DNA from: an uncultured Lachnospiraceae bacterium
GTDB taxonomy: Bacteria > Bacillota > Clostridia > Lachnospirales > Lachnospiraceae
Direction of reading: 5' to 3'
Length of the DNA: 64,000 nucleotides
Assembly (NCBI GenBank): GCA_902763335.1
Contig: CACWRR010000002.1
Span: forward strand, 1 to 64,000
Every line of letters starts with the position of its first letter. The stretch's first letter is position 1. A model generated the notes under the pieces. The model was not told the DNA's origin and did not search any database. It saw only the letters and a list, made by a program, of their open reading frames with translations. Shown here piece after piece: positions 9,267-16,917 of this stretch. Position numbers and translations under genes: made by a program.

Positions 9267-9920
9267 ATGGAACGCATATTGTGTATTGTGATAGGGTATG
9301 TATTTGGACTCTTTCAGACCGGATACATATATGGCAGATTAAATCATGTGGATATACGGGATTTTGGCAGCGGTAATGCAGGAACGACAAATACAATGCG
9401 TGTACTTGGGAAAAAGGCCGGGATAATAACATATTTCGGAGACAGTTTAAAAGCGGTTTTTGCCATTGTACTTATATATTTTATATTCAGAAATACTACA
9501 GACAATATGTTTATATTGAAAATGTATACAGGACTCGGTGTAATACTCGGACATAACTTTCCGTTTTACATGAAATTCAGAGGCGGTAAAGGTATTGCTG
9601 CCACATCAGGTGTAATATTAGGGCTTGGAGACTGGAGACTGGTATTACTTGCATTTTTTACATTTGTGATTGTGACGGTGGTATCTAAGTATGTTTCATT
9701 AGGTTCGCTTTGCATGGCAGCAGGATTCTTTGTGGAATTTGTGATTTTTGCAGTATTAAAAATGCTTCCTTTAAGTGGCAACAGTATCGTTGAGGGAATA
9801 GTGCTTGCATTTATAATATCAGCACTTGCATTTATCAAACATCATGCAAACATACAGAGATTACTTAACGGAACAGAGAGAAAGATAGGTCAGTCTAAAA
9901 ATAAAAAAGGAGGAGAATAG
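9267..9920 (+). CDS. plsY: Acyl-phosphate glycerol-3-phosphate acyltransferase PlsY
   Basis: Membrane enzyme (217 residues, several hydrophobic segments) that moves the acyl group from acyl-phosphate to glycerol 3-phosphate, the first step of phospholipid synthesis. Diagnostic motifs: SGNAGTTNTMRVLGKKAG, GHNFPFYMKFRGGKGIAA and the C-terminal FIKHHANIQRLLNGTE. It sits directly before gpsA, which makes its substrate glycerol 3-phosphate. Confidence 0.97.
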   Translation: MERILCIVIGYVFGLFQTGYIYGRLNHVDIRDFGSGNAGTTNTMRVLGKKAGIITYFGDSLKAVFAIVLIYFIFRNTTDNMFILKMYTGLGVILGHNFPFYMKFRGGKGIAATSGVILGLGDWRLVLLAFFTFVIVTVVSKYVSLGSLCMAAGFFVEFVIFAVLKMLPLSGNSIVEGIVLAFIISALAFIKHHANIQRLLNGTERKIGQSKNKKGGE

Positions 9921-9922
9921 GT

Positions 9923-10933
9923 ATGGCAGATATAGCAATTTTAGGAGCAGGAGGCTGGGGACTCGGCATCGCAGTTTTGCTTAACAATAACGGACATAAC
10001 GTGACTATGTGGTCAGCAGTGGAGAGAGAAGTAAACATGCTTAAGGAAGAGAGAGAAAATAAAATCAGTCTTCCGGGAATAAAAATATCTGAAAATATAC
10101 ATATTACGGCAGATATGAAAGAAGCTGTTGACAATAAAGACATGATAATTATGGCAGTTGCATCATCTTATGTCCGCCAGACGGCAGCTAAATTAAAGGA
10201 ATTTGTAAAAAAAGGTCAGATTATTGTAAATGTAGCAAAAGGAATAGAAGAAAAAACATTGTATACACTCACGGATGTAATCAGTGAAGAGATACCGGAT
10301 GCGGATGTGGCAGTATTATCAGGTCCGAGTCATGCTGAAGAAGTCGGAAGAGGTATTCCTACCACATGTGTTGCAGGAGCCGCAACGAGAGAGACGGCAG
10401 AGTATATACAGAATATTTTTATGAGTGACTGTTTCAGAGTATATATAAGTTCGGATGTTCTCGGAATAGAGCTTGGCGGTGCATTAAAAAATGTAATAGC
10501 ATTGGCTGCGGGTATAGCGGACGGACTTGGTTACGGTGATAATACAAAAGCAGCACTTATAACAAGAGGAATCGGTGAAATCGGCAGACTTGGTGTTGCA
10601 ATGGGTGCAAAGTTTGAGACATTTTGCGGACTCACCGGTATAGGAGACCTTATCGTTACATGTGCAAGCATGCACAGCAGAAACAGAAGAGCCGGAATCC
10701 TTATTGGAAAAGGTTATAAAATGGATGATGCAATGAAAGAAGTAAACATGGTTGTAGAGGGTGTTTATTCTGCTAAAGCAGCGTTGGAACTTGGCAAAAA
10801 GTATAATATACAGATGCCTATAATAGAGAAGGTAAATGAAATATTGTTTGACGGTCTTGATGCGGGTGAAGCAGTCAAAGATCTGATGATGAGAAGCAGA
10901 ACGATAGAGAATTCGACAGTGTTGTGGAATTGA
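9923..10933 (+). CDS. gpsA: NAD(P)-dependent glycerol-3-phosphate dehydrogenase
   Basis: A 336-residue cytoplasmic enzyme reducing dihydroxyacetone phosphate to glycerol 3-phosphate. The N-terminal Rossmann motif is GAGGWGLGIA; VAKGIEEKT, LSGPSHAEE, the catalytic-lysine stretch GALKNVIALAAGIADGLGYG and NTKAALITRG are all present. It is the end of the der-plsY-gpsA run. In many Firmicutes spoIVA follows gpsA; here a LuxR-type regulator does, and spoIVA lies at 60074. Confidence 0.97.
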   Translation: MADIAILGAGGWGLGIAVLLNNNGHNVTMWSAVEREVNMLKEERENKISLPGIKISENIHITADMKEAVDNKDMIIMAVASSYVRQTAAKLKEFVKKGQIIVNVAKGIEEKTLYTLTDVISEEIPDADVAVLSGPSHAEEVGRGIPTTCVAGAATRETAEYIQNIFMSDCFRVYISSDVLGIELGGALKNVIALAAGIADGLGYGDNTKAALITRGIGEIGRLGVAMGAKFETFCGLTGIGDLIVTCASMHSRNRRAGILIGKGYKMDDAMKEVNMVVEGVYSAKAALELGKKYNIQMPIIEKVNEILFDGLDAGEAVKDLMMRSRTIENSTVLWN

Positions 10934-10955
10934 TAATGTATTCGGGGGTGAACGA

Positions 10956-13400
10956 ATGACAGTAGTGAGCAGGTATAACTCAAAACAGGTGTATATTCCT
11001 GATGAATTAATGAATAAACTTGATACAGTATATAAAGAGGCCTTGACGATAGTTGAGGCTCCTCTTGGTTATGGAAAAACTACAGCCATCAGGAATTTAT
11101 TTGAAAATACAGATTATACATATGTCTGGCTTAACGTTGAATTAAAGGACCGCGGAAGGTTTTTTAATGATTTGTGTGTGGCATTTAAAAGCTTTGATGA
11201 GGAAATTTCTGACAGGTTAAAGGCATCGGGTTATCCGTGGGATGAGGATGTGTGTAACAGAAATATTTCAATTATAAGGGAAATGGACTTGAGTGAGCCG
11301 GTGTATCTTATTATTGACAATTATCAGAATGTTGCCGACGATATGCTGAGTACATTTTTTATGGCAATAACGGGGCTTCATAACTCGCAGATACATATAG
11401 TACTCATAACACAGGTTATCAATGATTGTGTATTAAGGGAAAAGGTGAATTCGCAGGATGTCAACTATATATCTAAGAGTGCATTTGAATTTACGGATGA
11501 AGAAATAATAATATATTACAGAAAATGTGGAATAAGATTGTCACATGAGGAGGCACAGTACCTTAGAAAATATACGGATGGTTGGATTAGTGCCATATAT
11601 CTGCAGCTCCTTCATTATATAGAGAATAAAGCATTTGAGACAGACATAGGAGTTAATCAGCTTATAGGGGAAATGTTCTGGGACAGATTAAGTATTGCGG
11701 GACAGGATCTCCTGATTAAACTCGGTCTGTTTGAAAATTTCACACTCAGGCAGGCAGTCAGAATGGCGGGCGGTTCGATGAATGAAAATGAAGTGAAAAA
11801 GATTTTGTCTTCAAACCAGCTTATCACCTATGACAGATTACAGCGAAAATATTATATTCACGGACTCTTAAGATTTTTTCTGGAGAGTGAGATAGATAAA
11901 TTAGAGCCTGTATTTAAAAAAGATATTTATTATCAGGCAGGAAAATGGTATGTCGGAAATGATGAATACTTTAATGCAATCAAAGTGTTTTACCGTATTC
12001 ATGATTACAAAAGTATATATGAAATGCACTTTGGAATAGAGGACATAGAAGAATATATAACCGGAAGTCATAAAGAAATGTTCATAGATATCATAAGGAA
12101 TACTCCGGATGATGTGGTTAAAAATAATATAGAAACATCTATGGTAATGGCGCTTGTTCTGTTTATGTATCATGAGAAGGATTTTTATATTGAAAAATGC
12201 AATCAGTTATACGACATTTTAGAAGAAATTGATTCTAAAGGTATGCTAAAAGGTGAAGTGCATTTATTACTCGCTTTAAGCAAATATAACAGACTGGGTG
12301 AAATGAAAAATCATTATGAGAAAGCATGCGGTTATATGAAGGCACCGTCATCATTTATGTCATCGGGAATGCTGTGGACTTTTAAGACACCTACAGTGTT
12401 GTCTAACATATACAGAAGTGGCAGTGGCGTCGGGGAACAGCTTAAAACCTTTGAGGATATGATTCCATATTATTACAGGCTTACCGGAGGTCTTGGGAAA
12501 GGTGCGGATGCAATGGCAAAGGCCGAGGTGCTGCTTAATCAAATGGATTTTGAAAGTGCGGAGATATTGTGTCATAAGGCACTATATATGGCTGAGACAA
12601 GAAACCAGTTTAATATATATGTTGCTGCCATGTTCTGTCTTGCCAGAATATCAGCGTACAATGGTGACAGCGAAAATATAAAGTATATTTTAAGGTCAGT
12701 TAATCATAAAATGGAAGAGGCAAAAGAGTATAAAAACGGTATAATTGTCGATATGACATATAGCTATATGTGTATTCTTACCGGAGATGAAAATGATATT
12801 ACGGGATGGCTTAAAGATAATTCTAGTATTGAGAAGAAGTGTGTAGTTTACAATATTGGATTTGCAAATCTTATATACGGAAGATACCTTATTGAGACGG
12901 GACAATACATGAAACTTATCGGAATAAGCGGACAGATGCTTGGCGTGGCAGGAATATATGACAATGTGATGTATAAAATATATACATATATTTATATCGC
13001 TGCTGCAGACTATCAGCTTGGAAATACTGATAAGGCTCAGAAATTTATAGTTGAGGCACTCGCTCTTGCATGTGATGATAAAATATATCTGCCATTTGTG
13101 GAAAACTATACGTTTTTAAGACAGTTTATGCCTGTGGAAAATGAAAATTACCATGAATTTCTGGAAAAATTAGATGGCTATGATAAAATATACGGAGATA
13201 AAATAAATATTGTAAAGAAAAACACCCACGGTCTGACAAAGCGGGAAGAAGATATAGCGAAACTTGCGGCTGAAAGGTTTACAAACAGGGAGATTGCCCT
13301 GAAACTGCACATTTCAGAGAATACAGTTAAAAGTAATCTGAAGAATGTATTTAGCAAGATAGGTATAAAATCAAGGTCAGAACTTGCCAAATATTTCTAA
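10956..13400 (+). CDS. LuxR-family ATP-dependent regulator (MalT/LAL type)
   Basis: An 814-residue regulator. A P-loop (APLGYGKTT, about residue 31) and a Walker B-like LIIDNYQN (about 112) make up an N-terminal STAND-type NTPase; the middle 350 residues are helical and TPR-like; a LuxR helix-turn-helix occupies about 755-812 (LTKREEDIAKLA, ISENTVKSNLKNVFSKIGI). This is the MalT/LAL layout, in which ligand and ATP binding drive oligomerization. The inducer is unknown. It starts 22 bases after gpsA, so it may be co-transcribed with it. Confidence 0.9.
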   Translation: MTVVSRYNSKQVYIPDELMNKLDTVYKEALTIVEAPLGYGKTTAIRNLFENTDYTYVWLNVELKDRGRFFNDLCVAFKSFDEEISDRLKASGYPWDEDVCNRNISIIREMDLSEPVYLIIDNYQNVADDMLSTFFMAITGLHNSQIHIVLITQVINDCVLREKVNSQDVNYISKSAFEFTDEEIIIYYRKCGIRLSHEEAQYLRKYTDGWISAIYLQLLHYIENKAFETDIGVNQLIGEMFWDRLSIAGQDLLIKLGLFENFTLRQAVRMAGGSMNENEVKKILSSNQLITYDRLQRKYYIHGLLRFFLESEIDKLEPVFKKDIYYQAGKWYVGNDEYFNAIKVFYRIHDYKSIYEMHFGIEDIEEYITGSHKEMFIDIIRNTPDDVVKNNIETSMVMALVLFMYHEKDFYIEKCNQLYDILEEIDSKGMLKGEVHLLLALSKYNRLGEMKNHYEKACGYMKAPSSFMSSGMLWTFKTPTVLSNIYRSGSGVGEQLKTFEDMIPYYYRLTGGLGKGADAMAKAEVLLNQMDFESAEILCHKALYMAETRNQFNIYVAAMFCLARISAYNGDSENIKYILRSVNHKMEEAKEYKNGIIVDMTYSYMCILTGDENDITGWLKDNSSIEKKCVVYNIGFANLIYGRYLIETGQYMKLIGISGQMLGVAGIYDNVMYKIYTYIYIAAADYQLGNTDKAQKFIVEALALACDDKIYLPFVENYTFLRQFMPVENENYHEFLEKLDGYDKIYGDKINIVKKNTHGLTKREEDIAKLAAERFTNREIALKLHISENTVKSNLKNVFSKIGIKSRSELAKYF

Positions 13401-13495
13401 AATTACCCACTTTTAGGGTGTAGTATATTTTTAAAATTAATATATAATGGAGAATGATAGTAGGTTTATATAACAAAAAGAAGGGAATGATGATT

Positions 13496-13768
13496 ATGGC
13501 ACGTATTAAAGATGTTGAACCAAAGTATGCAAACAGACTTTTAGTGGAATTAGATGGCGGAAGAATGTTTCTGATTAATATGACAGATAAAATTGAGACG
13601 ATGAGATTTAATGATCTTAAAGATGAATTTTTATTTATGGGAGCAACGACAGACGGAGATTCCATATTATGGGATAACGGACGTATAAGTCTCAGCTTAT
13701 CGGAAATATTCGAGATGACAAGAGTTAAGAGAGATACTAATACTGATTCTGATACAAAAGCAATATAA
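13496..13768 (+). CDS. DUF2442 domain protein
   Basis: A small protein (90 residues from ATG 13496) with the DUF2442 pattern: short beta strands at NRLLVELDGGRMFLINM, then DSILWDNGRISLSLSEIFE. Related genes often lie beside DUF4160 genes in toxin-antitoxin-like pairs; no such partner is visible here. In-frame ATGs at 13454, 13487 and 13490 are possible; AAGGGA at 13481-13486 best serves 13496. It ends at a bidirectional terminator. Confidence 0.7.
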   Translation: MARIKDVEPKYANRLLVELDGGRMFLINMTDKIETMRFNDLKDEFLFMGATTDGDSILWDNGRISLSLSEIFEMTRVKRDTNTDSDTKAI

Positions 13769-13779
13769 ATAATAAAAAT

Positions 13780-13825
13780 AAATGGTCTTTGTAAGTTTGA
13801 ATTTCAGACTTACAAGACCATTTTT
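13780..13825. terminator. Bidirectional terminator between DUF2442 gene and SH3 gene
   Basis: AAATGGTCTTTGTAAGT (13780-13796) pairs, with one bulged base, with 13808-13823 and is followed by T's. The left side is rich in A, so it can serve both converging genes. Confidence 0.8.
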
Positions 13826-13833
13826 AATATGTT

Positions 13834-14595
13834 TTAGTTTGTAATGGTTGCATATCCGGTTGATATATAGGCTGTAGAACCGTCTTCAAGAATGATGGCA
13901 AACCACTGGTCGTCACTTTTTTCTTTTATGTATTTATATTCGGTTCCGGCTATGGCATTTCCTATTACAGGACTTGAGGTGTCAGGAACGTTTCGCATGT
14001 TGCAGGAACGGTCAATCTTTACTTTGTCAGAATTGAGGTCTGACACATAATCATTTGCAGAAGTGCCTGTCAGTATATATTCGGTGAATACATAGCCTGT
14101 GTGGCCGTCATATTTTACTTTGCTCCAGCTTCCTTCAGTAGATATTATCGTGCCATGTGAATTGGCGGGAATCTCACAGATTATTTTTCCTCCGGTTGAT
14201 GCCTCACTTCTCAGGTATACTTTGGATGTTGTATTTAATACAACGAAGCTGTCTGATGGAAGTGTGGTGGTTTCTTCTGTTGAAGCTTCGGTCGTTGTTT
14301 CAGAGGCCGATTCGTCTGTAATATCAGTCTGATATTCTGTTTCATTATCCGTAGTAAATTCGGTTGTATTTTCTACAGTATCTGCAGTCCGGATTTCCGT
14401 GGATGGCTCAGCAGGAGTGACATTATTCGGGGAATCTGCGCCGGTGTCTGTCTGTGCTTCGGCAACAGAAGGTTTGCCGGAGTCTTTTGATACAGGTTTT
14501 GAAAATGAACCGGTAAGATTAAGTAAAAATACGATTGCTATAATAATTATATCAGCAGAAATCATGCATAAAATAAATTTAAAACTTTTTCTCAT
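13834..14595 (-). CDS. Membrane-anchored protein with two SH3b domains
   Basis: A 253-residue protein: N-terminal membrane anchor (about 8-28), a Thr/Glu/Ser/Asp-rich linker (about 35-115), then two bacterial SH3 domains (about 117-178 and 190-253), the first with VYLRSEAS, GSWSKVKYDGHTGYVF and the second with CNMRNVPDTSSPVIG and STAYISTGY. SH3b domains commonly bind cell wall. No enzymatic domain is present, so it is probably a surface or wall-sensing protein. It is read after the membrane protein gene at 14611. Confidence 0.8.
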   Translation of the reverse strand: MRKSFKFILCMISADIIIIAIVFLLNLTGSFSKPVSKDSGKPSVAEAQTDTGADSPNNVTPAEPSTEIRTADTVENTTEFTTDNETEYQTDITDESASETTTEASTEETTTLPSDSFVVLNTTSKVYLRSEASTGGKIICEIPANSHGTIISTEGSWSKVKYDGHTGYVFTEYILTGTSANDYVSDLNSDKVKIDRSCNMRNVPDTSSPVIGNAIAGTEYKYIKEKSDDQWFAIILEDGSTAYISTGYATITN

Positions 14596-14610
14596 TATAA
14601 ATCTCCAATC

Positions 14611-14949
14611 TTAATCTTTTTTGTTGTGTACTATTACAGGTTCGGATACTGCATCTATTCCGTCTGTAAAAGAAAATTCGCCATCATCAGAAAAATCACC
14701 GTCAAGGTAAGGATCAGGCATGGAGTATGGATCGGGAACAAGTGAAGCAGTGGATGATGATACCCTGCCGCCGGTACCTCCGTCGAGCCTTACAAAAAGT
14801 GAATACAGTTCAAGCAGTATAAATACTGATGAAATAAGAAGGGTTAAAAGTGCGGCATTGTAATATCCGAGCAGTATACAGACAGCACAGGCAGATATAC
14901 CCACGGATAAAATGCACGCGTATATAATTTCATTTCTATAGGTTTTCAT
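14611..14949 (-). CDS. Small two-pass membrane protein, unknown function
   Basis: A 112-residue protein with two close hydrophobic segments (about residues 9-27 and 30-50 from this start) and an acidic, Pro/Asp/Ser-rich cytoplasmic or extracellular tail. I recognise no family. The ATG at 14955 lies one base after the ribosome site; the inner ATG whose complement is at 14947-14949 has GGAGG seven bases upstream and is preferred. It is 15 bases ahead of the SH3 gene on the same strand, so the two probably form one transcript and may act together at the envelope. Confidence 0.65.
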   Translation of the reverse strand: MKTYRNEIIYACILSVGISACAVCILLGYYNAALLTLLISSVFILLELYSLFVRLDGGTGGRVSSSTASLVPDPYSMPDPYLDGDFSDDGEFSFTDGIDAVSEPVIVHNKKD

Positions 14950-15026
14950 ATGCATTCCTCCATAAAATTATTATGAACTCCGGAAAAGCTTTTAGTATTT
15001 AAGATAGCGTTAAAACGTTTATGTGT

Positions 15027-15141
15027 AATAGTGTCAAAATGGTGCTACGCACCAGCCGGAAACAAAATGTGGTATTGCAAGCTAGCTTGCAAATCCACAT
15101 TATTGTACCGGCTAATCCCCGCAGGGAATTTTGACACTATT
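15027..15141. repeat. Cloverleaf-shaped intergenic repeat, copy 2
   Basis: Second copy of the element at 260-378. Outer stem AATAGTGTCAAAAT (15027-15040) pairs perfectly with 15128-15141; the arms GGTGC-TAC-GCACC, the palindromic centre TTGCAAGCTAGCTTGCAA and CCC-GCA-GGG are retained. The outermost bases differ from copy 1 but still pair. It fills much of the gap between the divergent genes at 14949 and 15329; the rest of that gap shows only a promoter (15262-15290). Confidence 0.8.
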
Positions 15142-15261
15142 CTAAACTTTAAAGGATTTCTGAAATTCATTTTCTGATTTTACTATGTTAAATCATCCTG
15201 CTCATTATATCATAAATAAATTGTAAATATCTAAAATTTTTTTAAATTTCGATGAAAATCT

Positions 15262-15290
15262 TTGCCAGAAAGTAAAAAAAATGTTATATT
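15262..15290 (+). promoter_or_regulatory. Promoter of the lipoprotein gene
   Basis: TTGCCA (15262-15267) and TATATT (15285-15290), 17-base spacer, ahead of the gene at 15329. Confidence 0.6.
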
Positions 15291-15328
15291 ATGAAAGAAA
15301 ATAAAATGCCTGAAAGATGGAGGACGTA

Positions 15329-15721
15329 ATGAAAAGCAGATTAAAAAAAATTATTTCCATGGTAATGGTTTTGAGTATGGCTGTAGTTCTTTCTGCATGC
15401 GGCGGTAAAAGCGACGTGAAAACAGTGATAGTACCTGCTGATGCTGAGAAAAATGTGTTTAACGGCAGATATACAAATTCAGCAGATAATTCCACATGGC
15501 AGTTCAATGCAAACGGAACATTACTTATTACGAATGAGAATGATTCTACTGGACAGTATGATATAGTGTATAAGGATAATTCAATGTATCTTACAAATGT
15601 TGATGGAGCATCCATTGAGTTTTATTATACCGAACACGAAGATGGAACTATAGATATTACCATTAATGGTGAGAATGCGGATACGGGAACATTGACTCCT
15701 ATAGATGATAAGGACGAGTAA
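15329..15721 (+). CDS. Small lipoprotein, unknown function
   Basis: A 130-residue protein with a lipoprotein signal: Lys/Arg start, hydrophobic core and lipobox VLSAC at about residue 23. The mature part has beta-strand-like repeats (FNGRYTNSADNSTWQFNANG, LLITNENDSTGQYDI) that resemble lipocalin-like or DUF-type small lipoproteins common in Clostridia; I name no family. ATG 15329 has GGAGG five bases upstream; the longer start at 15317 would overlap that site. It is a single-gene unit with its own promoter. Confidence 0.75.
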   Translation: MKSRLKKIISMVMVLSMAVVLSACGGKSDVKTVIVPADAEKNVFNGRYTNSADNSTWQFNANGTLLITNENDSTGQYDIVYKDNSMYLTNVDGASIEFYYTEHEDGTIDITINGENADTGTLTPIDDKDE

Positions 15722-15754
15722 ATGTTCGAGGCCGGTGAAAATTTAAAAAATTAT

Positions 15755-15783
15755 TTGACAATAATAGCATGACATGCTATATT
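15755..15783 (+). promoter_or_regulatory. Promoter of rplU operon
   Basis: TTGACA (15755-15760), 17-base spacer, TATATT (15778-15783): near-consensus housekeeping promoter. Confidence 0.75.
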
Positions 15784-15789
15784 ATAACA

Positions 15790-15870
15790 GTATGCCGCAC
15801 AGTGGGGTATAAAGTTCCAGATAACATAACGGACACCGAAGCTGGCGAGTAATTGAAATAGGAGGTGCCA
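15790..15870 (+). ncRNA. Candidate L21 leader RNA
   Basis: The 80 transcribed bases between the promoter and rplU are in the place of the L21 leader of Firmicutes, where the ribosomal protein is thought to control its own operon. I did not verify the fold base by base, so this rests on position. Confidence 0.4.
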
Positions 15871-15871
15871 T

Positions 15872-16180
15872 ATGTACGCAATTATAGCAACAGGTGGTAA
15901 ACAGTACAAAGTATCTGAAGGCGATGTTATCAAAGTTGAGAAGCTTGGTAAAGAAGCTGGAGAGACAGTGACATTTGACAATGTTCTTCTTGTTAATAAC
16001 GGAGAAGTAGTTGTAGGTGATCCTACAGTTGCAAATGCTAGCGTTTCTGCTACAGTTGTTTCTGAAGGAAAAGGAAAGAAAGTCATTGTTTATAAGTATA
16101 AGAGAAAAACTGGCTATCATAAGAAGAATGGTCACAGACAGTCTTATACAGAAGTTAAGATTGAAAAAATCAACGCATAA
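15872..16180 (+). CDS. rplU: 50S ribosomal protein L21
   Basis: A 102-residue protein with the L21 signature: [17 protein letters not shown] at the N-terminus and [19 protein letters not shown] near the end, the RNA-binding loop. Ribosome site AGGAGG precedes the ATG. First gene of rplU-prp-rpmA, all closely spaced. Confidence 0.98.
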   Translation: MYAIIATGGKQYKVSEGDVIKVEKLGKEAGETVTFDNVLLVNNGEVVVGDPTVANASVSATVVSEGKGKKVIVYKYKRKTGYHKKNGHRQSYTEVKIEKINA

Positions 16181-16186
16181 TCTTTT

Positions 16187-16513
16187 ATGATTGATGTCAC
16201 AGTTTATGTGGATTCCAATAAAAAGTATAAAGGATACAGATTGTGTGGACATGCAGGATATGATGAATACGGTTATGATATAATATGTGCAGCCGCATCG
16301 GTTATAGCACAGAATACAGCCAATTCCATAGAGAAGTTTACACAGGATAGATTTAAGACGATTCTTGATGAAGATGAGGGATTGTTGGAGATAAAATTTA
16401 TTGGTGATATTGGCAGAGATACCATTTTGCTGATGAAATCTTTTGAACTTGGTATTGAATCCATAGTTGAAGATAATGAAGATTATATCAAGATGAGATA
16501 TAAGGAGGTGTAA
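16187..16513 (+). CDS. prp: Ribosomal-processing cysteine protease Prp
   Basis: A 108-residue cysteine protease of the YsxB/Prp family. The catalytic His lies in CGHAGYDEYG (about residue 22) and the Cys in DIICAAASVI (about 34). In Firmicutes, Prp trims the N-terminus of L27 before it enters the ribosome; the L27 gene follows after three bases and carries the matching extension. The ATG lies six bases after the rplU stop and the ribosome site within that gap is weak, so coupling to rplU translation is likely. Confidence 0.93.
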   Translation: MIDVTVYVDSNKKYKGYRLCGHAGYDEYGYDIICAAASVIAQNTANSIEKFTQDRFKTILDEDEGLLEIKFIGDIGRDTILLMKSFELGIESIVEDNEDYIKMRYKEV

Positions 16514-16516
16514 GTC

Positions 16517-16801
16517 ATGTTAAAAATGAACCTTCAGTTATTCGCCCACAAAAAGGGAGTTGGTTCTACAAAAAACGGTAGAGATTCTGAGTCTAAGAGA
16601 TTAGGAGCTAAGAGAGCAGACGGACAGTTTGTAAAAGCTGGAAATATTCTTTACAGACAGCGTGGAACTCATATTCATCCGGGTACAAATGTAGGTATCG
16701 GTGGAGATGACACATTATTTGCATTAACAGATGGTGTTGTCAGATTTGAAAGAAAAGGCAGAGACAAAAAACAGGTTTCTGTAGTTCCAGTAGCTGAATA
16801 A
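16517..16801 (+). CDS. rpmA: 50S ribosomal protein L27 with cleavable N-terminus
   Basis: A 94-residue L27 precursor. The leader MLKMNLQLF is followed by [15 protein letters not shown], the mature N-terminus that reaches the peptidyl-transferase centre. Prp, encoded just upstream, is the known protease for this F-A junction. The rest ([20 protein letters not shown]) is standard. AAGGAGGTG lies before the ATG, and an intrinsic terminator follows. Confidence 0.98.
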   Translation: MLKMNLQLFAHKKGVGSTKNGRDSESKRLGAKRADGQFVKAGNILYRQRGTHIHPGTNVGIGGDDTLFALTDGVVRFERKGRDKKQVSVVPVAE

Positions 16802-16815
16802 TAATTTAAAAATTC

Positions 16816-16850
16816 AAGGCTTCAAACTCTTTGAGTTTGGAGCCTTTTAT
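16816..16850 (+). terminator. Terminator after rpmA
   Basis: AAGGCTTCAAACTC (16816-16829) pairs with GAGTTTGGAGCCTT (16833-16846), then TT. Stem of 14 positions with one G-T pair. Confidence 0.85.
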
Positions 16851-16855
16851 CATAA

Positions 16856-16884
16856 TTGACGAATAATTATACCCTTTATAATTA
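16856..16884 (+). promoter_or_regulatory. Probable promoter of obgE operon
   Basis: TTGACG at 16856-16861; the -10 is either TAATTA (16879-16884, 17-base spacer) or TATAAT (16877-16882, 15-base spacer). Confidence 0.5.
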
Positions 16885-16917
16885 TATTAAACAGTATCAG
16901 AAAGAAGGGATTAAAAA

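Noticed and set aside
13454..13495. Longer N-terminus of the DUF2442 protein
   Set aside because: It would read through the likely ribosome site AAGGGA, and the extra residues are not part of the domain.
14099..14332. Plus-strand frame inside the SH3 gene
   Set aside because: It is the complement of the Thr/Ser/Glu-rich linker and has no start signals.
15289..15615. Minus-strand reading frame opposite the lipoprotein gene
   Set aside because: No ribosome site or family; the + strand frame has promoter, ribosome site and lipobox, so the other is a shadow.
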